NCBI RefSeq assembly: GCF_021739485.1
Contig: NZ_JAJFNK010000011.1
Coordinates: forward strand, 78,126-142,125
Length of the DNA: 64,000 bases
Reading direction: 5' to 3'
Source: Alicyclobacillus tolerans
Lineage (GTDB): Bacteria; Bacillota; Bacilli; Alicyclobacillales; Alicyclobacillaceae
Shown: positions 34,437-43,466 of the stretch, piece by piece
Position numbering within the stretch: the stretch's first letter is position 1
Layout: the number at the start of each line of letters is the position of its first letter
Notes under the pieces: generated by a model
The model's database searches: none
Told to the model about the DNA's origin: nothing
The model's input: the letters and a program-made list of their open reading frames with translations, nothing else
Position numbers and translations under genes: made by a program

Positions 34437-35873
34437 TCACAACTGGGGACGACGGTTTGCCCAAGGTTTGACTTCCTCAAAAGCCGCCGACAGAGCCAGC
34501 ACGGTCGTCTCCGCAAAGCGCCTTCCGATGACCTGCATTCCCACTGGCAAACCTTGAGCCGTCCACCCCGCCGGAATGGACGCGGCCGGATGTCCCGTCA
34601 GATTGAGGTGATGCGTCAAAATCCACCCGTGGGACAGGTGAATCGGCTTGCCGTTGATTTCCCGGGGACCTGGGGAATCGAGCGGAAACGGTGGGACCGC
34701 CAAAACCGGCGCCAACACAGCGTCGTAGTTGGCAAATACAGATTCGAAAGCCTGGAAGACCAGACTCCTAGCGACTTCCGCCGCTTTGTATTCCATCGCT
34801 GGAAGACCCAAGCCTTTGCGAATGATCTGAACCACCAGGGGGTCGAGAAGGTCTTCTTGTTCAGGGAGCAAATGTTGGTAGTCCGCTGCAATTTTGACGG
34901 CCCACATCGTAGCGAAAGCCTTGTTGATGACCTTTTCGCTGGGGAACTCTGGGTCTACCCGGTTCACCTGACAGCCCAGACTGACAAAAGTCTGTGCCGC
35001 TTCGTCGGCAATCTGCAAAACGGCTGGATCGATCTCGTAATAGCCAAAGCTCGGGCTGTACGCCACCTTGAGCCCTTTCACGGGCCGGTTCAAGGCTGCA
35101 AGAGGGTCTTGCCCGTCCGCGGGCAGAGAAAGCGGATCGCTGGAATCTGGCCCTGCCATCACCGAGTACAAAAGAGCCGCATCGGCTACTGTTCTTGCCA
35201 GCGGACCGTGGTGCAAAAACGGCGCGAACGACGAGAACGGATTTCCCAACGACGACGCAAACGGCACTCTTCCGTAGGTCGGTTTGAGCGCGACGACGCC
35301 GCATGCGCTGGCAGGAATGCGCAGCGAGCCACCCCCGTCGCTGCCTTCCGCGATAGGGACAAGTCCAGCAGCCACGGCTGCAGCAGAACCGCCGCTCGAA
35401 CCGCCCGCCATGTACTGCGTATTCCAAGGGTTTCGCGTAGGGCCAAACACCTTGTTGTCCGTCAATCCTTTATGGCCGAATTCCGGAGTGTTGGTCTTGC
35501 CAAACACAATGGCCCCGGCCGAGCGAATGCGGGTGACGATGGGGTCGTCTTGTTCCGGCACGTTGCTGGCGTAAACTTGCGATCCGTACGTCGTGCGAAT
35601 GCCTTTGGTGGCCGTCAGGTCCTTGAACCCAACCGGCACTCCGTGCAGGGGGCCCAACTCGTCGCCCTGCATGACCGCCGCCTCAGCGGCCTTTGCCTGC
35701 TGCCTGGCAAGGTCTGCCGTGACGGTGCAAAACGCGTTTACGGCGGGATTGACCTGCTCCATCCGCTCGAGCAGGGCGTTCGTCACCTCCACTGGCGACA
35801 CCAGCTTTTCGCGGATCTGCCTCGCCAACTCGGTCGCCGGCACAAAACTGAACCCGTCGCTTGCTTGATCCAT
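34437..35873 (-). CDS. Amidase, amidase-signature family
   Basis: Hydrolase of 478 residues that cleaves C-N amide bonds. The Ser-cisSer-Lys triad is in place: Lys in VGFKDLTATKG near 85, the cis-Ser in GGSSGGSAAAVAAGL near 160, and the nucleophile in GSDGGGSLRIPA near 180. GatA-like in layout, but no gatB/gatC genes adjoin it, so a catabolic amidase is more likely. Its substrate might be an amide that feeds an acid into the ligases next to it (inference). ATG has GGGGGAC upstream. Confidence 0.88.
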   Translation of the reverse strand: MDQASDGFSFVPATELARQIREKLVSPVEVTNALLERMEQVNPAVNAFCTVTADLARQQAKAAEAAVMQGDELGPLHGVPVGFKDLTATKGIRTTYGSQVYASNVPEQDDPIVTRIRSAGAIVFGKTNTPEFGHKGLTDNKVFGPTRNPWNTQYMAGGSSGGSAAAVAAGLVPIAEGSDGGGSLRIPASACGVVALKPTYGRVPFASSLGNPFSSFAPFLHHGPLARTVADAALLYSVMAGPDSSDPLSLPADGQDPLAALNRPVKGLKVAYSPSFGYYEIDPAVLQIADEAAQTFVSLGCQVNRVDPEFPSEKVINKAFATMWAVKIAADYQHLLPEQEDLLDPLVVQIIRKGLGLPAMEYKAAEVARSLVFQAFESVFANYDAVLAPVLAVPPFPLDSPGPREINGKPIHLSHGWILTHHLNLTGHPAASIPAGWTAQGLPVGMQVIGRRFAETTVLALSAAFEEVKPWANRRPQL

Positions 35874-35913
35874 CTTCTCGTCCCCCCTGCATGGCGCCGG
35901 ACAGCGTTCCCGG

Positions 35914-37083
35914 CTATTCCATCAATTCGCCGACCTTGACGTGTCCTTTCAACAGGTTTCTCGCGATGATAAAACGCTGGATTTCGTCTGTGCCGTCGAA
36001 AATCCGCCACAAGCGCATTTCCCGATACCAGCGCTCAATCGGCAATTCCTTGGTGTAGCCCATCCCTCCGTGAATCTGCAGAACCCGGTCCACCACGTGG
36101 TTGGCCATGTTGGCGCCGTACAGTTTGGACATGGACGCCTGATGGCGGTTATCCATTCCCTGGTCGGCCATCCAGGCTGCGCGCAGCGTGATCCACTTGG
36201 TGGCTTCAATTTCTACCGCCGAATCGGCAATCATCCACTGGATGGCTTGCCGGTCTGCGATGGGCTTGCCAAAGGTCACGCGCGACTTGGCGTGGTCTAT
36301 GGCCATTTGCAGCAGGCGCTCTGCTGCGCCGATGCCGCGGGCGGGAATCACCCAGCGCGCCTGGCCAATCCATTGCAGGCCAATCTTAAAGCCGCCGCCC
36401 AATTCGCCAAGGATGTTTTCTTCCGGCACGCGAACGTCTTCAAATACCAAAGAGGCGGGTCCCCATTCGCCCATGGTGTGGATGTACTCGGAGCGCCAGC
36501 CCATATCGCGATCGACGAGGAAACAAGTGACCCCTCCGTGCGCGCCTTTTTCCTTGTCCGTGACGGCAAACACCATGGCAAAGTCCGCTTCGTTGCCGTT
36601 GGTGATGAAAATCTTCTCGCCGTTGAGTACCCAATGACTGCCGTCTTTGACAGCCGACATGCGAATGCTGCCGGCGTCCGAGCCCGCGCCGGGTTCAGTC
36701 AGTGCAAAACAGGACCTCTTTTCGCCGCTGATGGTCGGGAGCAGGTATTTCTTTTTTTGCTCTTCGTTGCAGTAGTAGAGGATGTTGTCGGCGGACCCGC
36801 CAAACGTGAAGGGGACAAAGCTGCGGCCGAGTTCCATCATGACCAAAGCAGTCATCATCGAACCAAGGTTTGCGCCGCCGTAATCCTCAGGGGTGTTGAT
36901 TCCCCAAAAGCCCAGTTCTTTGGCTTTGAGTTGAAGTTCCTTCAGCTTTTCGGGCGCTACTCCGGGCCGGCCTTCGCGTTCGTTGCGCAAAACGTCCGCT
37001 TCCAGCGGCATCAGTTCCTTTTTCACGAAGTCCCGGACCGTGCGCTGCACCATTTTTTGCTCCTGCGTGAGTGTGAAGTCCAT
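35914..37083 (-). CDS. Acyl-CoA dehydrogenase
   Basis: FAD acyl-CoA dehydrogenase of 389 residues. FALTEPGAGSDAGSIRM binds flavin and substrate, FITNGNEADFAMVF follows, and the C-terminal helices carry IHGGMGYTKELPIERWYREMR. The last signature reads FDGTDEIQR, with Asp where medium-chain enzymes have Glu, so the catalytic base is uncertain. Full length. ATG has AAAGGAG upstream. It is 40 bases before the amidase gene. Confidence 0.92.
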   Translation of the reverse strand: MDFTLTQEQKMVQRTVRDFVKKELMPLEADVLRNEREGRPGVAPEKLKELQLKAKELGFWGINTPEDYGGANLGSMMTALVMMELGRSFVPFTFGGSADNILYYCNEEQKKKYLLPTISGEKRSCFALTEPGAGSDAGSIRMSAVKDGSHWVLNGEKIFITNGNEADFAMVFAVTDKEKGAHGGVTCFLVDRDMGWRSEYIHTMGEWGPASLVFEDVRVPEENILGELGGGFKIGLQWIGQARWVIPARGIGAAERLLQMAIDHAKSRVTFGKPIADRQAIQWMIADSAVEIEATKWITLRAAWMADQGMDNRHQASMSKLYGANMANHVVDRVLQIHGGMGYTKELPIERWYREMRLWRIFDGTDEIQRFIIARNLLKGHVKVGELME

Positions 37084-37136
37084 GTTGGGGTTCTCCTTTC
37101 GACGGCCTCGTTGTGTGTCGATTCACTTTTGCGTTG

Positions 37137-37172
37137 TGTAACTAGTTCTGTAACTAGTTGTGTAACTAAGGG
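37137..37172. repeat. 12-bp tandem repeat in spacer 37084-37211
   Basis: TGTAACTAGTTC, TGTAACTAGTTG and the partial TGTAACTAAGGG follow each other directly. Confidence 0.85.
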
Positions 37173-37211
37173 TATTTACAAGCGAGGTTGCGGCCAAAAA
37201 AACCGCAAAGC

Positions 37212-37991
37212 TTATTGTCCGGTGAACTTTGGCGGGCGTTTTTCGACAAACGCCTGAACCCCTTCTTTGTGGTCAGCACTGGATTGCGTCACGGTTTGCG
37301 ACGTGCGCTCCATCTCCAGCACGGCGGCCAGGTCGGAGACTAAGGCCCGGTTGGCGATGGTTTTGATCATAGAAACCGATCGCGTTGGGCCCGCTGCCAG
37401 CTTCTTGGCGTAATTCTTGGCCTCGTCCATCAGTTGATCCGCAGGGAACGTGCGGTTGACCATGCCCCATTGCATCGCTTGCTCTGCTGTAAAGGGCTCG
37501 GCGTTAAAAAGAACCTCCTTGGCCCGGTACAGGCCAATCGTCCGCGGCAGGAAGAACAGACCGCCGCCGTCGGAAATGAGCCCGATTTTCGAAAAACTCA
37601 ACACAAACTTGCTGTCTTGCGCTGCGTAAATGATGTCTGACGCCAAGGCCAGGTTGACTCCGGCACCTGCTGCCCACCCGTGCACTGCAGCGACAATGGG
37701 GACTTCCACTTTAGCCATCGCTAAAATGACTTCGTTAAAGTGTCCAATGTGGTCGTAGACCCTTGCAGGGGAAGGGACGCCCATGCTTTTGACATCGCCC
37801 CCTGCACTAAACGCCCGCCCGGCGCCCGTCAGCAAAATCGCGCGAATGTCAGGGCTCGATTTGGCCAGTTGAACCCCTTCCAGCAGCCCGTCCATCATGT
37901 CCGGACTAAACGCGTTCAGTGAATCTGGCCTGTTCAAGGTCAAGTGAAGTACATGGTCTTCGACATGAGACAAAATGTCTTTGTGCTCCAT
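37212..37991 (-). CDS. PaaG-like enoyl-CoA isomerase/hydratase
   Basis: Crotonase-fold protein of 259 residues. HGWAAGAGVNLALASDII lacks the first catalytic Glu of hydratases, and FSKIGLISDGGGLFFLPR retains the Asp used by PaaG-type isomerases. The pattern resembles E. coli PaaG, which isomerises the epoxide of phenylacetyl-CoA to an oxepin and also shifts double bonds. A double-bond isomerase role in degrading unsaturated or aromatic-derived chains is therefore more likely than simple hydration. The start is ATG 37991 with GAGGAGGT upstream. No other paa genes are visible here. Confidence 0.82.
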   Translation of the reverse strand: MEHKDILSHVEDHVLHLTLNRPDSLNAFSPDMMDGLLEGVQLAKSSPDIRAILLTGAGRAFSAGGDVKSMGVPSPARVYDHIGHFNEVILAMAKVEVPIVAAVHGWAAGAGVNLALASDIIYAAQDSKFVLSFSKIGLISDGGGLFFLPRTIGLYRAKEVLFNAEPFTAEQAMQWGMVNRTFPADQLMDEAKNYAKKLAAGPTRSVSMIKTIANRALVSDLAAVLEMERTSQTVTQSSADHKEGVQAFVEKRPPKFTGQ

Positions 37992-38043
37992 CCGTTTTAC
38001 CTCCTCAGTCCGCAAGTCAATTCGGTCTGCCTACTTTACACTA

Positions 38044-38085
38044 ACTGGAATTGCCAACTACAAGGGCCCACTGGAATTGCCAACT
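38044..38085. repeat. 16-bp exact direct repeat in spacer 37992-38217
   Basis: ACTGGAATTGCCAACT occurs at 38044-38059 and again at 38070-38085, a 26-base period. Confidence 0.85.
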
Positions 38086-38217
38086 TGAATGGTCGGCCGA
38101 ACCACCTGGCTTAAAACACATCGCATGAAAACGGATACACAGACAAGGGAACGCACCCGGTTTCAACCGGGTCGCCCTGTCAATTCGATAGGTTGTCAAC
38201 TCGCGGCGCCTGGAAAA

Positions 38218-38997
38218 TTACTTCGCCGTGGTTCCACCGTCAATGGCCAAAATCTGCCCCGTGACGAAGTCCGAAGCAGCGGAAGCAAAGTACAAAGCCG
38301 CCCCTTGCAGGTCGCGTTCGCCGCCTACCCGGCGCAGCGGAGTTCCCTTGGTAATGGCATCGCCGCCCCGTTCTAACACCACTTTCGTCATCTTGGTGGG
38401 AAAGAATCCAGGTGCAATGGCATTCACATAAATGTTGTACCGGGCCCACTTGACCGCAAGGTCCTTGGTCATGGTCACAATGCCGCCCTTGCTTGCGTTG
38501 TACGCCACAGCGTCGAGCGCTTCCGGGTCCGAACCGCGCAGTCCCGCCACAGACGCAATGTTGACGATCTTCCCGCCGCCGTTGTCCTTCATGTGCCGTC
38601 CCACGGCTTGCGACATCAAAAACGTTCCGGTCAAGTTGGTCTGCACGACTTTCTGCCAGGCATCGTACGGCATGTCAAGCGCAGGAGCCCCCCAAGAAGC
38701 GCCGCTGTTGTTGACGAGGATGTCGATCTTTCCAAACCGGTCTAAAGCTTTGGCCACGGCGTCATTCACGGAGTCCGGGGTCGTGACGTCCAGCGCCAAC
38801 GCCAAGGCTTCGCCCCCCGCCGCTTCAATGTCCCGTTGAACTTGTTCGCAGTTCTCCACTCTGCGGGAACAAAGCACCACTTTTGCGCCGGCTTCGGAGT
38901 AGGCTTGGGCAATCTGCTGTCCTAAGCCGCGGCCACCGCCAGTGACCACCGCCACCTTTCCATCGAGCCGAAACAAGTCAAATACGTTCACAGTCAT
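38218..38997 (-). CDS. SDR oxidoreductase, gluconate-5-dehydrogenase-like
   Basis: Short-chain dehydrogenase of 259 residues. TGGGRGLG lies near residue 20, NNSG near 97, catalytic Ser in NIASVAGLRG, and YNASK. The N-terminus NVFDLFRLDGKVAVVTGG recalls gluconate 5-dehydrogenase/2-deoxygluconate dehydrogenase-type SDRs, but such names are unreliable outside sugar operons. The island context favours a hydroxyacyl or alcohol substrate. The start is ATG 38997; GAGGTG lies directly against it, so the neighbouring GTG at 39000 is also possible. Confidence 0.82.
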   Translation of the reverse strand: MTVNVFDLFRLDGKVAVVTGGGRGLGQQIAQAYSEAGAKVVLCSRRVENCEQVQRDIEAAGGEALALALDVTTPDSVNDAVAKALDRFGKIDILVNNSGASWGAPALDMPYDAWQKVVQTNLTGTFLMSQAVGRHMKDNGGGKIVNIASVAGLRGSDPEALDAVAYNASKGGIVTMTKDLAVKWARYNIYVNAIAPGFFPTKMTKVVLERGGDAITKGTPLRRVGGERDLQGAALYFASAASDFVTGQILAIDGGTTAK

Positions 38998-39146
38998 CAC
39001 CTCGTGATTTGGGGGTTTACGATAAGTCGTTCCGTGCCGTCTTTGGATTTTGCGTCCATGCTTGGGCGCAAAAGGGATGAAGGCGGGTTTCATGCGGAAG
39101 TCGCAGAGCTGTGGAGACCACAACGGCTCGTGCGCACCCCCGGTCG

Positions 39147-39197
39147 AAAACCACTCTTCAAAACCACTCTTCAAAACCACTCTTCAAAACCACTTTT
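39147..39197. repeat. 13-bp tandem repeats in spacer 38998-39308
   Basis: AAAACCACTCTTC is repeated three times exactly (39147-39185) and once imperfectly to 39197. I see no gene or clear promoter in the rest of this 311-base spacer. Confidence 0.88.
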
Positions 39198-39308
39198 GAT
39201 CCATTCCGTTTCAGATCTGAAATCCAGTTACAGATGTATTATGAAATTAACAATAACCTTGCGCCGAAAGCGCTGTCAATAGTTTTGGATGAAAATTCAA
39301 AACCTTCC

Positions 39309-40994
39309 TCAACTCTTGCGTAATTCTCTGCGCAAGAACTTTCCGGTAGCTGTCTTTGGAATTTCTGGGAGAAACTCTACGGCCCGGGGATACTTGTACG
39401 CGGCCAGTTGACCCTTGCAGAACTCAATGATGTCCCCTTCTGCGACGCGATCGACAAAATCCGGCTTCAGGGCCACAAACGCCTTGACCGTCTCGCCGCG
39501 ATACGCGTCGGGCACACCCACTACAGCCGCCTCACGGACCGCAGGGTGCAGGTACAAAACGTCTTCCACCTCGCGCGGCCACACCTTAAATCCGGACGCG
39601 TTGATCATGTCCTTTTTGCGGTCGACGACGTACACATACCCTTCCTCGTCCATGATAACGACGTCACCGGTCAAGAAAAACCCGTCGGAAAAAGCTGCCG
39701 CAGTGGCCTCCGGGCGATTGTGGTACCCTGTAAAGACCATTGGGCCGCGTACCGCAAGTTCACCCGCCTGCCCTGGCTGCACCAATTGCGACGGGTCTTC
39801 CAAATCGACGACCTTGACCTCGCAATTGGGGATCGGGATGCCCACCGACAGCGCTCCGCTGCCGGAGTCAACCGGCGCCTTCGTATGGAGCGGCACGGCC
39901 ATGATGGGAGAATTGGTCTCCGTCAACCCGTAAATGTTGTGGATGTACACTCCAAAACAGTCCTCAAACTGCCGCGTCAATTCCGGGGCAATCGGAGCGC
40001 CGCCGCTGTAGCACTTGGACATCGAGGCAAAATCCGATGGCTGCTTCGTTTCTTCATTGAGTAACGCGATGTACGCTGTAATCGCGGCCACGGTCATGGT
40101 CGGGTGCCAACGGCGCATCCATCGCAGTACTTCCTGGCTGTGAAACCGGTGCATCAACACGAGAGGAATCCCTGTCGCCGCTGCAACCGCGGTGTGACCG
40201 ACAATGCCGGTGATGTGAAAGAGCGGCGCCAATCCAAGGACCTTATCCGATCGCGTCAGCTTCATCCACGTGCGGTACACCTGCGCATTGAACGCGATGT
40301 TAGCATGAGAATTCATGGCCCCTTTCGGCAGCCCTGTGGTTCCGGAGGTATACACGAGGTACGCAATGTCCGCTGGCGTCACTGCCGCGCGGTGCCTTTC
40401 ATTCTCAGCCTCGTCTACAGCTATGGCTGACAAGGTTTGAATCAGGTCCCGGGTTTCTTCAAAGTCGAGCCGTTCGCTGTGCTCAAGAACCGGAGAAGTG
40501 TTTTTCCCTTCCGGCAAAAAGTCAAGTTCGCTGGTGGTAAACACGTACTGCACGCCTGTGTTTGGAACTGCGGCCTGCGCCTGATCGCGATACAGGGATT
40601 CCAGTGCCACCAGGACCTTGGCCGACGAGTCGTTTAAATGGTACTCCAGTTCTTTCCGTTTGAGCATCGGGTTCAGTGGCAGCACCACGGCTCCGCGTTT
40701 CCACGCCCCGTACTGCGCAATCAAGAACTGCGGGTTGTTTTGCATGTACAGAGCCACGACATCGCCTTTTCCAATGTCGAGTTTGGCCAGTGCGGCGGCA
40801 AACTGCCGCGCGAACTGGTCCAGTTCGCCGTAGGTGATCGTTTGCTCAAAATAGTGAACGGCGGGAGCGTCAGCATGGGCGGCGACGCTGTCTTCAAAGA
40901 TATCGATCATGCTTTTGGACGGTAGTGGCATAATGTGTGGCACGAACGAAGAATAATGTTTCAACCACGGCGCTGCCGGGAGCATCGATTCCAT
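39309..40994 (-). CDS. Long-chain-type acyl-CoA ligase
   Basis: AMP-forming acyl-CoA synthetase of 561 residues. P-loop VYTSGTTGLPKGAMNSH, YGLTETNSP, LTGDVVIMDEEG and catalytic Lys in TATGKFLRREL are complete. It is similar in layout to the ligase at 31749-33449 but clearly different in sequence. The start is ATG 40994 with AAAGGAG upstream; that ribosome site overlaps the end of the CoA-transferase-family gene. The pair is probably co-translated, so the product may activate the acid handled by that neighbour. Confidence 0.9.
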   Translation of the reverse strand: MESMLPAAPWLKHYSSFVPHIMPLPSKSMIDIFEDSVAAHADAPAVHYFEQTITYGELDQFARQFAAALAKLDIGKGDVVALYMQNNPQFLIAQYGAWKRGAVVLPLNPMLKRKELEYHLNDSSAKVLVALESLYRDQAQAAVPNTGVQYVFTTSELDFLPEGKNTSPVLEHSERLDFEETRDLIQTLSAIAVDEAENERHRAAVTPADIAYLVYTSGTTGLPKGAMNSHANIAFNAQVYRTWMKLTRSDKVLGLAPLFHITGIVGHTAVAAATGIPLVLMHRFHSQEVLRWMRRWHPTMTVAAITAYIALLNEETKQPSDFASMSKCYSGGAPIAPELTRQFEDCFGVYIHNIYGLTETNSPIMAVPLHTKAPVDSGSGALSVGIPIPNCEVKVVDLEDPSQLVQPGQAGELAVRGPMVFTGYHNRPEATAAAFSDGFFLTGDVVIMDEEGYVYVVDRKKDMINASGFKVWPREVEDVLYLHPAVREAAVVGVPDAYRGETVKAFVALKPDFVDRVAEGDIIEFCKGQLAAYKYPRAVEFLPEIPKTATGKFLRRELRKS

Positions 40995-41014
40995 CCATGA
41001 CCTCTCCTTTAACA

Positions 41015-42136
41015 TCACTTGACGCTGTTTTCGTCCTTTGTCAGGCGGTTGTCCCCCAAACCGGGCGGGTCCGTCACCGCCGCGGTCCACCCAGGGCTGG
41101 CTCCTCCGGCGTGCGTGAATACCTCAAGCAAGTCTCCATAACGCGTGTTGACCTGTGCCGCAAGGCGCTTTTCTCCGACGTATCGGCTCGCCATGGCTTC
41201 GGAGACGCGCAGCACCGGTTGCAAACAACAGTCGGCTTTCGAGGCGAATTCGCTCCATTCGTCCAAGCTGCGCTGCGCAAACAATTCCTCTACCTGGCGG
41301 TAAACCGGATTGTCTGCCGAAGCGGGGGTGTATTGATGAGCTAGCCAATCCGGGCGGTCGAGGGCGTCGCAGAAGTTTTTCCAAAACTTTGGTTCCAGTG
41401 CACCGAGGCTTACCATGCGGCCATCAGACGTTTCGTACAAGTTGTAACAAACCCTTGTCCCGGTCAGGTCTACGGGCCCGTGCTCGTCCCCGAAGGCCCG
41501 CTGCATCAGAGCGTGATTCGTCAGCATTCCGACGAGTGCGTCGGTCATGGCCACGTCGAGGTATGCGCCTCGTCCCGTTTGGCTGCGCTGGACCAATGCC
41601 GCCAAAATCGCCTCAGATGCGGCAATGCCGCCAATCAGGTCCGCAAACTGCATGCTCGGCAATACGGGCCGTCCACTTGGATCGCGCACTTGGTCTAACA
41701 TGCCGCTTAGAGCCATGTAGTTGATGTCGTGTCCACCGAATTCCACCAAGGGGCCGCTTTGGCCAAACCCCGTCAACGAACAGTACACCACACCGGGATT
41801 GACGGCTTTGACCGCCTCATACCCGATGCCGAGGCGTTCAGCCACCCTGGGGCGAAACCCTTCAATGACGACATCGGCCTGTGTCATCAGCTCCAGAGCG
41901 GCTGCTTTTCCGGTCTCCGTCTTTAAATCCAACGCTACACTTTGCTTGCTGCGGTTGTTCGCCAAAAACACGACTCCCGTCCCGCCTAGCTGCTGGCTCA
42001 TATAACGGGCCGGATCACCGCCGTCCGCCGCTTCGATCTTGATGACGGTCGCGCCCATATCCGCCAGACGCAGCGTTGCGTACGGTCCAGGCAGCAGGCG
42101 CGTCAGGTCCACGACGCGAATTCCTTCGAGAAGCAC
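41015..42136 (-). CDS. CaiB/BaiF family protein, alpha-methylacyl-CoA-racemase-like
   Basis: Class III CoA-transferase-fold protein of about 373 residues. The N-terminus LEGIRVVDLTRLLPGPY is standard. GHDINYMALSGML and QFADLIGG match alpha-methylacyl-CoA racemase, where His and Asp in these segments do the proton transfer; the CoA transferases use only the Asp. Epimerising 2-methylacyl-CoA would let methyl-branched chains enter beta-oxidation. The start is GTG 42136 by comparison with the family; TTG 42151 is an alternative. It lies between an acyl-CoA dehydrogenase and a ligase gene. Confidence 0.82.
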   Translation of the reverse strand: MLLEGIRVVDLTRLLPGPYATLRLADMGATVIKIEAADGGDPARYMSQQLGGTGVVFLANNRSKQSVALDLKTETGKAAALELMTQADVVIEGFRPRVAERLGIGYEAVKAVNPGVVYCSLTGFGQSGPLVEFGGHDINYMALSGMLDQVRDPSGRPVLPSMQFADLIGGIAASEAILAALVQRSQTGRGAYLDVAMTDALVGMLTNHALMQRAFGDEHGPVDLTGTRVCYNLYETSDGRMVSLGALEPKFWKNFCDALDRPDWLAHQYTPASADNPVYRQVEELFAQRSLDEWSEFASKADCCLQPVLRVSEAMASRYVGEKRLAAQVNTRYGDLLEVFTHAGGASPGWTAAVTDPPGLGDNRLTKDENSVK

Positions 42137-42171
42137 TCGCTCCACCCCCAATTCGTCAGGTCAAGGCCGCG

Positions 42172-43311
42172 TCACAACACGCTCTTCGCAATAATGGTCT
42201 TCATGATCTCGTTGGTTCCGGCGTAGATGGACATGACGGCAACGTCCCGATAGCGGCGGGCAATCTCGTACTCTTCCATGTAACCGTACCCGCCGTGCAG
42301 CTGCAGGCATTCGCCAATGACCGTTTTGGCCATATCCGTCGACCACCACTTGGCCATCGAAACCTGAGTGACGATGTCTTCCCCAGCAATGTGCCGAGCA
42401 ATCAACTGATCGAGAAACGTTCGCCCAATCTCTGCCATGGTCGCCAGTTCGGCAATCTTAAAGCGCGTGTTTTGAAAACGGCTGATGGGTTGTCCAAACG
42501 CTTTGCGCGTCTTCACGTACTCCTTCGTCAGTTCGAGCGATCGCTCTGCCGTCACTTGGGCCGAAATAGCGACCATCAAGCGCTCTTGTTGCAGCTTTTC
42601 CGTCAAGTACCGAAAACCGGCGCCTTGTTCCCCCAGCAGATTGGAAGCGTCGACGCGGCAATTGTCAAAGAACAACTCTGCGGTGTCTGAACTGTGCTGT
42701 CCGACTTTTTCGAGTTTTCGGCCGCGCGAAAATCCTAAAGAGTCCGCTTCGACAAAGACCAGGCTCATCCCTTGGTGCGGCGGGTTTGCGTTGGGGTCGG
42801 TCTTACACACTACCAAAATGAGGTCGGCTTGATAGCCGTTGGTAATAAACGTCTTTTGGCCATTGATGATGTAGCTGTCCCCATCGCGCACTGCCGTCGT
42901 ACGAATCCCTGCCAAATCCGACCCGGCTCCCGGTTCCGTCATAGCAATCGCCGTGATGACTTCTCCTGTGACACAGCGAGGCAGCCACTTTTGCTTTTGT
43001 TCTTGGCTCCCGTACGAGAGTAAATAGGGAATCACAATGTCGCTGTGCAAACCGATGCCCGTCATCCCGGAGCCAATGCGCTCGAGTTCCTCGTTGATGA
43101 CAGCCGAGTATGAAAAGTCGACACCTGCTCCGCCGTATTGTTCCGGCACACTCGGACAGAGGTAGCCCTGGCTGCCCATCTTGAGCCAAAACTCGCGCGG
43201 GATGAGTTTTTCTCTCTCCCACTGCTCAAAGCGCGGGGCAGCCTCATTCTCTAAAAACCTGCGCAAGGCGCGCCGGAAAATCTCGTGTTCTTCCGTCAGA
43301 TATGCGTGCAA
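42172..43311 (-). CDS. Acyl-CoA dehydrogenase, long-chain/isovaleryl type
   Basis: FAD acyl-CoA dehydrogenase of 379 residues. IAMTEPGAGSDLAGIRT and FITNGYQADLILVV are typical. The C-terminal signature reads YAGTNEIMK without Glu, while QQERLMVAISAQ carries a Glu at the place used by long-chain and isovaleryl-CoA dehydrogenases. That supports activity on long or branched chains. The start is TTG 43311 with GAGGGGG upstream. It precedes the AMACR-like gene by about 35 bases. Confidence 0.9.
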   Translation of the reverse strand: MHAYLTEEHEIFRRALRRFLENEAAPRFEQWEREKLIPREFWLKMGSQGYLCPSVPEQYGGAGVDFSYSAVINEELERIGSGMTGIGLHSDIVIPYLLSYGSQEQKQKWLPRCVTGEVITAIAMTEPGAGSDLAGIRTTAVRDGDSYIINGQKTFITNGYQADLILVVCKTDPNANPPHQGMSLVFVEADSLGFSRGRKLEKVGQHSSDTAELFFDNCRVDASNLLGEQGAGFRYLTEKLQQERLMVAISAQVTAERSLELTKEYVKTRKAFGQPISRFQNTRFKIAELATMAEIGRTFLDQLIARHIAGEDIVTQVSMAKWWSTDMAKTVIGECLQLHGGYGYMEEYEIARRYRDVAVMSIYAGTNEIMKTIIAKSVL

Positions 43312-43466
43312 ATGTCATGCCCCCTCAGTGGTGCAACTGCTCTAACGATGTCCCAACTGAACAAACGCGTACCAACTGCTCAAACTGCCTATACGTCGTG
43401 AAAGTGCGGCCGCAGCAACGGCGCCGGCCGGTCTTACGACCAGCCGAGCCGGAAGTTCCATGGAAG

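Noticed and set aside
34278..37257. Very long plus-strand frames opposite the amidase and acyl-CoA dehydrogenase genes (up to 553 codons)
   Set aside because: The minus-strand proteins have complete catalytic motifs and ribosome sites. The opposite frames have a composition unlike real proteins and arise from codon bias.
39147..39197. Tandem repeats as a CRISPR remnant
   Set aside because: Units are 13 bases and directly adjacent, without spacers, and no cas genes are present. The other repeat sites are also too short.
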